From RGIG3002 sp045546775 (GTDB taxonomy: Bacteria; Bacillota; Clostridia; Lachnospirales; Lachnospiraceae), in contig JAZQDM010000098.1 of NCBI GenBank assembly GCA_045546775.1, forward strand, positions 1 to 35,592: a DNA stretch of 35,592 bases. The letters are read 5' to 3'. Of the stretch, positions 1-7,818 are shown piece after piece. Position 1 is the stretch's first letter, and each line of letters begins with the position of its first letter. The notes under the pieces were generated by a model. The model was given only the letters and a program-made list of their open reading frames with translations. It was not told the origin of the DNA and did no database searches. A program made the position numbers and the translations under genes.

Positions 1-1045
1 TTGTTTGCAAAAATATATTTTCGCGCTGCGCAACCTCATCACCCGGATAAGCCTGCAAATATCCCTCTAACAGCACCGATGCTTTTTTGTATTCACCCAA
101 ATACTCATATGCCACAATTTCATTAAATTGAAGTGTCTGAAGCATCGTATTATCTTCTACATTCATGCCTGCTTGAAAAGCAGTGAGCGCTTCTTCATAG
201 TTTCCCATTTTCATTTTACACAAGCCAAGTTGGTTATAAATTTTTTCACAATCGCTATATTTTTCCAAATAGCCATTGTACACGCTTGCCGCATAATTAT
301 AGTCGCCGAGCGCCTCGTACGTCTTTCCCAAATATAAAATTACTACTTCTTCTTCATCAGCCCTTGCACGTTCCAAGTAAGTACATGCAGTACCATAGTC
401 CTCCAAATAGTAACTGATACGACCATGTTCAGAATCCGTCATCGACTTTTCATCTTCTGTAATTGCTGCCTGTAAATATTCCTGTCCGATTTGCTTGTAT
501 CCGTTTTGCGCCAACACTTCATAAATAGCTATCAGCTGCTCATAATCTTTGCCGGAAAGCGAAATCGTCTTTTCAAAATCCGCGATGGCCGCCTCATATT
601 TGCCTTGCTCCAACTGGATTGTTCCACGCAAAAAATAGGCGTCTCTTTCGTTCTTTTTCAAAGCAAGAATGGCGTCATATACATCCAGTGCTTTTTGTAC
701 ATTACCACTTTTGTAATAGGCTGTCGCCAAATAGTAATTGATGTCATAATCTATGTCTTCCAACAAAATACCACTGTGTTGTAACGCTTCTTCAAAAGCT
801 TCTGCTGCATCTTCGTAACGGGTCATGCCCATAAGTGCCAACCCGGTTCCCCGATAAATAAGTCGCTCGTCTTCACCACAAGTAAGCGCACTTTCAAAAA
901 AAGTGAGTGCTTCCTCGTACTGCGTTTCCTGTATTGCCTTCATGCCTGCATCTATATTTTGCTGTCCGCCACTTCCGCATCCGCATACTAATATGCCAAG
1001 ACCTGCTACCAGCAGAACAGCTTTATACTTCTTAAGTTTCCCCAT
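1..1045 (-). CDS. TPR-repeat lipoprotein (partial, 3' end outside window)
   Basis: The reading frame is open from an ATG at 1045 to the window edge (348 codons, no stop), so the C-terminus is missing. The N-terminus has a short basic stretch (MGKLKKYK), a hydrophobic core (AVLLVAGLGILVCGC) and a cysteine in a VCGC lipobox-like setting near residue 23, so export and lipid anchoring are likely. The rest is helical, with repeated TPR-type units (for example YEEALTFFESAL, YEDAAEAFEEAL, YEAAIADFEKTI and YEEALTAFQAGM), which usually form a protein-binding superhelix. An AGAGGAG ribosome binding site sits just upstream. It follows phoU by 82 bases but has its own promoter overlapping the phoU stop. 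Binding partner and function are unknown. Confidence 0.85.
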   Translation of the reverse strand, partial: MGKLKKYKAVLLVAGLGILVCGCGSGGQQNIDAGMKAIQETQYEEALTFFESALTCGEDERLIYRGTGLALMGMTRYEDAAEAFEEALQHSGILLEDIDYDINYYLATAYYKSGNVQKALDVYDAILALKKNERDAYFLRGTIQLEQGKYEAAIADFEKTISLSGKDYEQLIAIYEVLAQNGYKQIGQEYLQAAITEDEKSMTDSEHGRISYYLEDYGTACTYLERARADEEEVVILYLGKTYEALGDYNYAASVYNGYLEKYSDCEKIYNQLGLCKMKMGNYEEALTAFQAGMNVEDNTMLQTLQFNEIVAYEYLGEYKKASVLLEGYLQAYPGDEVAQRENIFLQT

Positions 1046-1104
1046 GTGAGTGCTCCTCTTTTGTTCCCAATATACGATTCCCTATTTGAATCTTTTCATA
1101 AAAG

Positions 1105-1133
1105 AGTATAACAAAAGAGTTTCTAATTTACAA
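1105..1133 (-). promoter_or_regulatory. Promoter for the TPR lipoprotein gene
   Basis: Read on the minus strand: -35 TTGTAA (1133-1128), 17-base spacer, -10 TATACT (1110-1105), with TGT directly before the -10 (extended -10). The -35 box overlaps the phoU stop codon, so the lipoprotein can be transcribed independently of the pst operon. Confidence 0.6.
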
Positions 1134-1790
1134 CAACTTTACTTCCTCTATTGTACCGGTCTCCTGGAAAATTTCCCATTCCCCGATATTGACTGCATGA
1201 TCGCCAATCCGTTCCAAATATTTGGCTATCATAAGTACATCAATGCATTCATCCGCATCTACGGTATCACCTTTTAAATGCTTCACTAAATCAGCCTTTA
1301 CTTTGTTAAACAAATCATCCACAATATCGTCCTGCTTTATCACGTTTGCAGCTGCAATTACATCGCGGTTTACAAAGGCATCCACTGCCGCATGTTCCAT
1401 CTTTTTGGTTTCTTCAATCATCGCATATATATGCGGGGAATAAGCACCTAACTCCTTCATTTCCATGCGCAGGAGCAATTCCGCGATATCGGCACAATGA
1501 TCTCCAATCCGCTCAATATCTGTGACTACTTTTAGGGATGCTGTCACAAGACGCAAATCCTTTGCTACCGGTTGTTGTTTCGTAATGAGAGAAAGGCAGG
1601 ACGCTTCCACGCTTCTTTGCATGTCGTTGATAACTTGATCTGCTTTTAAAATTTCCCGCACCGTTTTGGCATCTTTCCTTTCCATTGCCTCAAACAATGT
1701 ATCATAGTTATGTTCGACTGCAATACCCATTTCTTTTACATCCTCATGTAATTGAGTGAGTTGCATTTCAAATGTATTCCTTGGTGACAT
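1128..1790 (-). CDS. phoU: Phosphate signalling regulator PhoU
   Basis: A 220-residue protein, the usual PhoU length, built of two homologous three-helix halves. Each half carries the acidic metal-binding pattern of the family (EAMERKDAKT, VVTDIERIGDHCADIAE; KYLERIGDHAVNIGE near the C-terminus). PhoU links the Pst transporter to the PhoR/PhoP two-component system and damps phosphate uptake when phosphate is plentiful. The start at 1790 (MSPRNTF) was chosen over an upstream in-frame codon because GGAGG lies 6 bases before it and the longer form would overlap pstB. It is the last gene of pstSCAB-phoU, 16 bases after pstB. Confidence 0.95.
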   Translation of the reverse strand: MSPRNTFEMQLTQLHEDVKEMGIAVEHNYDTLFEAMERKDAKTVREILKADQVINDMQRSVEASCLSLITKQQPVAKDLRLVTASLKVVTDIERIGDHCADIAELLLRMEMKELGAYSPHIYAMIEETKKMEHAAVDAFVNRDVIAAANVIKQDDIVDDLFNKVKADLVKHLKGDTVDADECIDVLMIAKYLERIGDHAVNIGEWEIFQETGTIEEVKLL

Positions 1791-1806
1791 ACTATTCCTC
1801 CTTCCA

Positions 1807-2565
1807 TCATCCAAAACGTCCCGTGATATAATCTTCGGTTCTCTTATCTTTAGGCGACCCAAACATATTGTCCGTAGTGTCAAACTCCACCAATTCACCC
1901 AGCAGAAAAAACGCTGCATAATCGGAGACTCTTGCTGCCTGCTGCATATTGTGTGTCACAGTCACTACTGTGTACTTTTGTTTCAGCTGTTCCATTAACT
2001 CTTCAATTTTTAACGTAGAAATCGGATCCAGTGCAGAAGTGGGTTCGTCCATCAAAAGCACCTCCGGTTCTACTGCAAGTGCTCTTGCAATACAAAGACG
2101 TTGTTGCTGACCTCCGGATAGTCCAAGCGCAGACTTCTTTAACCGGTCCTTCACTTCATCCCAAATAGCCGCATCGCGCAAACTTTTCTCCACCATTTCA
2201 TCCAGCTTGGCTTTGTTTTTCAACCCATGAATGCGCGGACCGTAAGCAACGTTATCATAAATGCTCATAGGAAATGGGTTTGGTTGTTGAAATACCATCC
2301 CTATTTTCTTACGAAGAAGTGTAGTATCCACTTTGTTGTCATAAATATCTTCCCCATCCAACCAAATCCTGCCATTGAAACGTACGCCTTCTACCAAATC
2401 GTTCATCCGGTTTAAACTTTTTAAAAAAGTAGACTTTCCGCATCCGGAAGGACCGATAAATGCAGTCACGGCATTTTTTTCGATTTCCATTGTAATATTT
2501 TTTAATGCATGATTTTGACCATAGTACAAATTCCAGTTCTCCGTTTTTATTTTAGATTGTTCCAT
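1807..2565 (-). CDS. pstB: Phosphate ABC transporter ATP-binding protein PstB
   Basis: A 252-residue ABC ATPase that powers high-affinity phosphate import through PstA/PstC. Visible motifs in order are Walker A GPSGCGKST (about 38-46), Q-loop MVFQQPNPFPMS, signature LSGGQQQR, Walker B VLLMDEPTSALD and the switch histidine VTHNM. The NPFP after the Q-loop and the ALDP after Walker B are typical of PstB rather than other ABC ATPases. The start at 2565 (MEQSKIK) follows AGGAGAG with good spacing; a longer in-frame form from 2601 would run into pstA and lacks a better site. It lies 13 bases after pstA. Confidence 0.97.
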   Translation of the reverse strand: MEQSKIKTENWNLYYGQNHALKNITMEIEKNAVTAFIGPSGCGKSTFLKSLNRMNDLVEGVRFNGRIWLDGEDIYDNKVDTTLLRKKIGMVFQQPNPFPMSIYDNVAYGPRIHGLKNKAKLDEMVEKSLRDAAIWDEVKDRLKKSALGLSGGQQQRLCIARALAVEPEVLLMDEPTSALDPISTLKIEELMEQLKQKYTVVTVTHNMQQAARVSDYAAFFLLGELVEFDTTDNMFGSPKDKRTEDYITGRFG

Positions 2566-2578
2566 ATCGTTTTCTCTC

Positions 2579-3448
2579 CTATTCTCTTGCCTGCACATCA
2601 AATTTTTTTATCAAAATTTTCGTCAACAGATTGATCCCAAAAACAATAACAAGCAACACAACCGCGATGCCGAACGCAACATCGTATTCTGCCTTGGACA
2701 TGCTCAAGTACAGTTGAATGGTCAACGTTCCGCCTGACTCAAACAATTTGTCAATATAACCAAGCGCCATTTTGGGCAGCTTAAAGTCACTGCCTGCTGT
2801 AAACAAAAGTGCTGCCGACTCCCCAACAATCCTTCCAATAGCAAGAATAATTCCGGTGATAATGCCCGGCATTGCGGACGGAAGCAATATAGTACGAATC
2901 ATATACCACTTCGTTGCACCGATGCCCAATGCGCCGTTTCTGTAACTGTCCGGCACCGTTTTGAGTGCTTCCTGTGTATTTCTTGTAATAAGAGGCAAGA
3001 TCATGAGCGCAAGCGTCAAAGCACCGGTCAAAATGGAATATCCAAGCCCTAACGTATTGCCAAAAAACACCATACCAAACAGACCAAACAGAATGGACGG
3101 AATCCCCGCCAATATCTCCGTTGTTGTTTCAATCAATCTCACCAATTTTCCCGGTTTTGCGTATTCATTAAGATAAATGGCAGCTCCCACACCAACCGGC
3201 GTTGCAATCGCCAAGGTAACGATAATTATATACAGTGTATTTACAATATTTCCCGCAATCCCTACCGTTCCTTTCAAAACACTCGTAACAGAAGTCAAAA
3301 AACTCCAATTGATAGTTCCGACACCTTTTGCAAAAATATAACTGATCATTCCAAGCAACAATGCAACAGACAGCGTAGCCGACATATAAATCATTATGTA
3401 CCAGATTTTGTCCCAGCTCCTTCTTTTTTTTGCCACTAAAATACTCAC
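2579..3448 (-). CDS. pstA: Phosphate ABC transporter permease PstA
   Basis: A 289-residue multi-pass membrane protein, one of the two pore subunits of the Pst phosphate importer. It has six predicted hydrophobic helices, starting at about residue 17, and the cytoplasmic EAA-type loop that docks on PstB (EALKTVPDSYRNGALGIGATKW, with the conserved G). Its start codon is GTG at 3448, preceded by AGAGGAA. It is preceded by pstC and followed closely by pstB. Frame, length and neighbours agree fully with PstA. Confidence 0.96.
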   Translation of the reverse strand: MSILVAKKRRSWDKIWYIMIYMSATLSVALLLGMISYIFAKGVGTINWSFLTSVTSVLKGTVGIAGNIVNTLYIIIVTLAIATPVGVGAAIYLNEYAKPGKLVRLIETTTEILAGIPSILFGLFGMVFFGNTLGLGYSILTGALTLALMILPLITRNTQEALKTVPDSYRNGALGIGATKWYMIRTILLPSAMPGIITGIILAIGRIVGESAALLFTAGSDFKLPKMALGYIDKLFESGGTLTIQLYLSMSKAEYDVAFGIAVVLLVIVFGINLLTKILIKKFDVQARE

Positions 3449-3481
3449 GTTTTATTCCTCTTTCTACTTTTTTGTAACCGT

Positions 3482-4417
3482 CTAGTTTCCCACATCTTTT
3501 TTCTTTAAAGCTTTTGTTAATGTCCAATTTATAACTAAAATGAAGCCAAATAAAATGAGCCCTATCGTAAATAACACTTCCCTGTGCAACCCGGACGCAT
3601 ACCCCATCTCGCTGACAATAGCGGTTGTCAAAAAGCGGACAGAATTAAATGGCAACGGTATATTTACAGTGCTTCCGGACACTAATGTAATCGCCATCGC
3701 TTCCCCGATTGCTCTCCCTACCCCCAACACAATTGCCGACACAATACCGGACTTTGCAGCAGGAAGTATCACTTTCCGTATGGTCTGAATATGCGTGGCA
3801 CCAACCGCTAAGGAAGCCGATTTTAAGTATGATGGTACCGACCGTATTGCTGATTCGCTAATATTGATGACCGTCGGCAAAATCATAATTGCAAGCACCA
3901 AAACTGCGGAAATCATATTGCTTCCTCCGGTATATTGGTGTGTTTCACTTCCGGCAAACACCCACTTTTCCAACTTATACATAAGTGGATTCAAAAGCAT
4001 AATGCCTAATAACCCGTAAATCACAGACGGAATCCCTGCAAGAAGCTCCACCGCCGGTTTTACAATGGCCGCAAGCCGTTTCGGTGCCACCTCTGCCAAA
4101 AACACAGCTGTCAAAACACCAATGGGTACGCCGATAAGAATTGCCATGCCTGTTCCGGCCACAGATGTAAAAATAACATACAAAACACCAAACGATGGTT
4201 GCTTTGCACTTGGTTTCCACTCTGTCCCAAACAAGATTTCTTTGATTCCTACTTTAAAAAGTGCCGGCGTCCCCTTTAACACCATATAAATTGTAATAGA
4301 TGCTCCCGCCACCACCGCCATGCAGGCACATACAACAAAAATCATATGTGCTGTACTTTCTGCAACCGACTTACTTTTATGTGTTCTGACTACCGAAAAA
4401 AAATTGTGTTTACCCAA
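3482..4417 (-). CDS. pstC: Phosphate ABC transporter permease PstC
   Basis: A 311-residue membrane permease that pairs with PstA to carry phosphate across the membrane. The EAA-type loop is seen around SESAIRSVPSYLKSASLAVGATH, and GVPIGVLTAVFLAEVAP and LLAGIPSVIYGLLG are typical family stretches. The start codon is a TTG at 4417; an AAGGAG motif 6 bases upstream overlaps the pstS stop, so translation is probably coupled. pstC (TTG) and pstA (GTG) both use weak start codons while pstS, pstB and phoU use ATG, which may lower permease levels relative to the binding protein. Confidence 0.96.
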   Translation of the reverse strand: MGKHNFFSVVRTHKSKSVAESTAHMIFVVCACMAVVAGASITIYMVLKGTPALFKVGIKEILFGTEWKPSAKQPSFGVLYVIFTSVAGTGMAILIGVPIGVLTAVFLAEVAPKRLAAIVKPAVELLAGIPSVIYGLLGIMLLNPLMYKLEKWVFAGSETHQYTGGSNMISAVLVLAIMILPTVINISESAIRSVPSYLKSASLAVGATHIQTIRKVILPAAKSGIVSAIVLGVGRAIGEAMAITLVSGSTVNIPLPFNSVRFLTTAIVSEMGYASGLHREVLFTIGLILFGFILVINWTLTKALKKKDVGN

Positions 4418-4428
4418 AGTCGTTCTCC

Positions 4429-5271
4429 TTATTCTTCCACCGCAATAAGACCTACCGCTTCAATAACCGTTTTTCCTTCCTCGGAGGCAAGGTATTCAAA
4501 AAATTTCTGCACCCCTTTACTCTGTTCTGAAATTGGCCCGTTTGTCGCCATGACGAACGGTCTGCTTAAAAAGTAATTTCCTGCTTTGATATTTTCCGCT
4601 GTTGCTGCAACACCGTCCAGCGCTACCGCACTCACACTGTCATCTACTACATCCAAGGATACATAGCCAATTGCTCCCGGTGTAGAAGCTACTTTTGCCA
4701 TAACTGCTCCGGTAGAATCCAATTCATTTGCATATGTACACACATCTTCGACTTCAAGAATTTCTTCAAAAGCCCCTCTTGTACCGGAACCTGCTTCGCG
4801 CCCCATTACTACGATTGGCTCCCCATCTCCGCCAAGTTCCCTCCAATTTGTAATCTCACCTGTATAAATGGAAATCAGTTGCTCTTTTGTAAGGTTCGAT
4901 ACTGTATTGGACACATTCACAATAACCGCAATTCCATCAATTGCTACAATATTTTCCACCGCACCTGCAGCCTTTTCCTCCTCTTTCAAATTTCTGGATG
5001 AATTCCCAATATCTACATTTCCTGCCGTTACACTCTCAATACCAGCGCCGGACCCTGTAAATTCCGTACTTACCAATACATCCGGATATTGTTCCATAAA
5101 ACTTTCCGCCACAGCATTTGCGAATTTTTCCATAGAGGTACTTCCTGCCATCGTAATACTTCCACTTAATTCATCCGTTTGTTCCTCGTTTACTCTTTTC
5201 CCGCAAGCAGTCAAACTTGCTGCTGACAAAATACATGCACCTAATATAACTGCCAATTTTTTTGTTTTCAT
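4429..5271 (-). CDS. pstS: Phosphate-binding lipoprotein PstS
   Basis: A 280-residue periplasmic-type binding protein that captures phosphate outside the membrane and hands it to PstC/PstA. From the chosen start (MKTKKLAV) there is a classic lipoprotein signal with lipobox LTAC. Phosphate-contact motifs are visible: AGSTSMEKFA near the N-terminus, TEFTGSGAGIESV, DIGNSSR and GREAGSGTRGAF. The frame is also open upstream to an ATG at 5349 that has an even better spaced GAGGAG site, giving a 26-residue N-terminal extension. The 5271 start is preferred because it gives a normal signal peptide, but it is not proven. First gene of the pst operon, downstream of three Pho-box-like hexamers. Confidence 0.95.
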   Translation of the reverse strand: MKTKKLAVILGACILSAASLTACGKRVNEEQTDELSGSITMAGSTSMEKFANAVAESFMEQYPDVLVSTEFTGSGAGIESVTAGNVDIGNSSRNLKEEEKAAGAVENIVAIDGIAVIVNVSNTVSNLTKEQLISIYTGEITNWRELGGDGEPIVVMGREAGSGTRGAFEEILEVEDVCTYANELDSTGAVMAKVASTPGAIGYVSLDVVDDSVSAVALDGVAATAENIKAGNYFLSRPFVMATNGPISEQSKGVQKFFEYLASEEGKTVIEAVGLIAVEE

Positions 5272-5410
5272 ATTTTTCTTTTCTCCTTCCTTGTGTGAAA
5301 GCGAATCTTTCACATTTCTCTCCATCTCGGATGACAAACTATTTTTCATCTGCAGCTCCTCGCTACATTTCAGAGTCTAACAGATTCAAAATTTTGAAAA
5401 AATCATGAAA

Positions 5411-5438
5411 ACGTAAGTTGTATGTAAAATCTATGTAA
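5411..5438 (-). promoter_or_regulatory. Pho box upstream of pstS
   Basis: On the minus strand, three hexamers TTACAT (5438-5433), TTACAT (5427-5422) and TTACGT (5416-5411) are spaced exactly 11 bp apart. This matches the direct-repeat PhoP boxes of Gram-positive bacteria (TTAACA-like repeats with 4-6 base gaps). They lie 62 bp upstream of the first possible pstS start. No convincing -10 was identified; CATGAT at about 5408-5403 is the nearest candidate. Confidence 0.7.
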
Positions 5439-5544
5439 TTTTATAATTTGACGCACAATTCGACATTTTTTCCATTTTTGGCAGTGATTTGATACAGAGA
5501 CGAGTTATGCTTTGCGTATCGCTCTCTGATTAGCGGTCGTCACA

Positions 5545-5617
5545 ACAAAAAAACCACGAAAACACTATCCGAGTTACGCTCTGTTGCACAGCATGTAACG
5601 AGTTTGTTTTCGTGGTT
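5545..5617 (-). terminator. Intrinsic terminator after the HD-domain gene
   Basis: Two perfectly complementary 13-base arms (5552-5564 and 5605-5617, AACCACGAAAACA / TGTTTTCGTGGTT) enclose an inner hairpin (GTTACGCT 5573-5580 with AGCATGTAAC 5590-5599). Read on the minus strand the structure is followed by a run of seven T. It lies 38 bases past the stop at 5655, ending the trkA-trkH-HD transcript. An imperfect hairpin lies just beyond (about 5497-5529). Confidence 0.75.
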
Positions 5618-5654
5618 CTATTATTCGTTTTGTAAAGTATTTATTTAGAAAAAA

Positions 5655-6320
5655 TTAGCACATTCTTGTTCCGTTTGCCGTCAGTTTAAAACGCATTCCA
5701 AGAGTTTCTGCTGCTCTCTTACACATCGTCATACGCTGTAAAAAGATTTCAAAGTAGTCCATGATGGAACAAATCTGCTCATCCAGCTCAATTTCCAAAT
5801 GAATAATCTTTTTCTCTTTTTCTATGGTAAGTGTAGAACTGACCGCCGCATAATTTACACGGTCGTGAATATCAAATGTAGCATGTTCTTTGTTACAAAC
5901 GCGGTTTCTACGTACATCTGTTTTGTCTGCAAGTATAAGCGCCGCGGATACAACATCAAACGCAATACCGGTTTTTTCATCATGCTGACCGATTGCAGCA
6001 ACAACCGTCGCAACATCTTTTATCGGCATGCCCAGTTCCTTTAAAATCTGGCGCGCCATCAATGCCCCATGATGTGCATGATCATTCCGGTTTACACAAT
6101 TGCCGATATCATGCATATAACCTGCAATTTGGGCAAGTTCAATCTCTTCCTCACTATAATCCAGTTCCCGCAAAATCATACCGGCCGTCTCTGCAACCTT
6201 TGCGGCATGCGCCTGAGAATGGTCTGTGTACCCAAGTACACCAAGCATCTGGTTGCCTTTTTCGATATACAGGTTAATTTCCTCGTCCTTTTTTACTTGC
6301 TCATAAGTCACTTTGCTCAT
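5655..6320 (-). CDS. HD-domain phosphohydrolase
   Basis: A 221-residue soluble protein of the HD metal-dependent phosphohydrolase superfamily. Metal-ligand motifs appear in order: H in HSQAHAAKVAE, the HD pair in AGYMHDIGN, histidines in DHAHHGALMA, H in IGQHDEKTG, and the later D in LADKTDVRRNRV. Substrate is not predictable from sequence; relatives act on nucleotides or phosphoesters. The start at 6320 follows AAGGAG; a TTG three codons upstream sits too close to that site. The gene starts 20 bases after trkH stops, so co-expression with potassium uptake is likely, but a functional link is only inferred. Confidence 0.85.
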   Translation of the reverse strand: MSKVTYEQVKKDEEINLYIEKGNQMLGVLGYTDHSQAHAAKVAETAGMILRELDYSEEEIELAQIAGYMHDIGNCVNRNDHAHHGALMARQILKELGMPIKDVATVVAAIGQHDEKTGIAFDVVSAALILADKTDVRRNRVCNKEHATFDIHDRVNYAAVSSTLTIEKEKKIIHLEIELDEQICSIMDYFEIFLQRMTMCKRAAETLGMRFKLTANGTRMC

Positions 6321-6340
6321 AAATAACAATTCTCCTTACA

Positions 6341-7786
6341 CTATTTTCGCCATGTTTTGGGTGAAAACAAAATCAACATCGGAAACAATTCCAATCTACC
6401 CGTCAGCATATCTAATATAAGCACAAATTTGGAAAAAACAGAATAATCTCCAAAATTTCCGGTAGGTCCGACCGGCCCGAAGCCCGGTCCGATATTATTC
6501 AAATTTGCCGCAACGGCAGAAAAATTTGTTGTAAAGTCGTATTGATCTAACGACAACAGCAATACGGAAAGCAAAAAAATAACAACATATGTCATTGTGT
6601 AGGTCAATGTGGAGCGAATAACCGTATCCGGAACGCTTCGGCCATCCACATGGATTTTTTTAACACTTCTCGGATGTATAATATAAGACAATTCATTTTT
6701 CACTGCTTTGAATGCTATCAACACACGGGATACTTTGAAGCCGCCTCCGGTACTGCCTGCACAGGCACCAACAATCATAAGCATAAAAAGCAGCATTTTT
6801 GAAAACTGCGGCCACAAATCAAAGTCCACTGTAGTAAAGCCGGTTGTCGTCATGATAGATGCCGCCTGAAACAACGCCGTATGAAAGCTATCATAAAAAC
6901 CGGCGAATTGGTCTTTTATCTGAAAAGCGATCAGCAATGCCGATCCAAACATGATTCCCAAATAAAGACGCAGTTCTTCGCTTTTCAATGCATCTTTCGG
7001 CTTCTTAATCAAAAACAAATAATACAAGTTAAAATTCACACCACACAGTATCATAAAGATTATAAACACCGTCTGCGTTGCCATAGAATAACTTGCAACA
7101 CTGGAATTTAAAACTCCAAATCCACCCGTGCCAACAGTCGCAAAAGTCATAACAATCGAATCATACACTGGTAAACCGGTACACAACAATGCAATAATTT
7201 GCACGAAAGTAATAACAATATAAATGCCATACAAAATCATGGCCGTACTTTTCACTTTCGGCACAAGTTTTCCTACCGAAGGTCCCGGGCTTTCTGCACG
7301 CATCAAGTGCATATTATAGCTTCCCGACAAAGGCAATACTGCCAAAATCAAAACAAGCACTCCCATACCGCCAATCCAATGCGTAAACAAACGCCAAAAC
7401 TGGGTACATTTGGCCAAAAACTCCACATCCGATAAAATAGTGGCACCGGTTGTCGTCAATCCGGAAACCGTCTCATATAAAGCATCCACATAAGACGGAA
7501 TTTCGCCGGTCATATAAAACGGCAAAGCTCCAATCAAACTGAGCACAATCCAACTGAGAGAAACGGTCACAAAGCCTTCCTTGGCGTAAAAAACATTACT
7601 TTTTGGCTTCCATTTTTTTCCCAGTTTACCAAAAACCAAACAGCAGGCGGCTACATAAAGAAACGCAAACCCTTCCGCTTCACCATAAATAAGTGCCACA
7701 AGGCACGGTAACAACAAAAAAATTCCTGCAAACTCCACCACGCGACACAAAATATACCGAATGATCGAATAATTCATTGCTTCCAT
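6341..7786 (-). CDS. trkH: Potassium uptake channel subunit TrkH
   Basis: A 481-residue membrane protein of the TrkH/KtrB superfamily, the ion-conducting subunit of a Trk potassium transporter. The four pore loops carry the selectivity glycines: SGLTTTGATIL (about 108-118), TFATVGTGGFGVL, ASIMTTTGFTTVD and NNIGPGFGPVG. A conserved GSTGGGFKVSRV stretch follows the third repeat. The helices are regular and the length is normal for TrkH. A GAAGGGA site precedes the ATG at 7786. It lies 32 bases after trkA, which supplies the gating ring. Confidence 0.95.
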   Translation of the reverse strand: MEAMNYSIIRYILCRVVEFAGIFLLLPCLVALIYGEAEGFAFLYVAACCLVFGKLGKKWKPKSNVFYAKEGFVTVSLSWIVLSLIGALPFYMTGEIPSYVDALYETVSGLTTTGATILSDVEFLAKCTQFWRLFTHWIGGMGVLVLILAVLPLSGSYNMHLMRAESPGPSVGKLVPKVKSTAMILYGIYIVITFVQIIALLCTGLPVYDSIVMTFATVGTGGFGVLNSSVASYSMATQTVFIIFMILCGVNFNLYYLFLIKKPKDALKSEELRLYLGIMFGSALLIAFQIKDQFAGFYDSFHTALFQAASIMTTTGFTTVDFDLWPQFSKMLLFMLMIVGACAGSTGGGFKVSRVLIAFKAVKNELSYIIHPRSVKKIHVDGRSVPDTVIRSTLTYTMTYVVIFLLSVLLLSLDQYDFTTNFSAVAANLNNIGPGFGPVGPTGNFGDYSVFSKFVLILDMLTGRLELFPMLILFSPKTWRK

Positions 7787-7818
7787 GTTCTTTAAAGTCC
7801 CTTCATCACATTTGTATA

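Noticed and set aside
3168..3527. A 119-codon minus-strand frame between pstC and pstA
   Set aside because: It overlaps both permease genes in another frame, with a cysteine-rich product and no family features.
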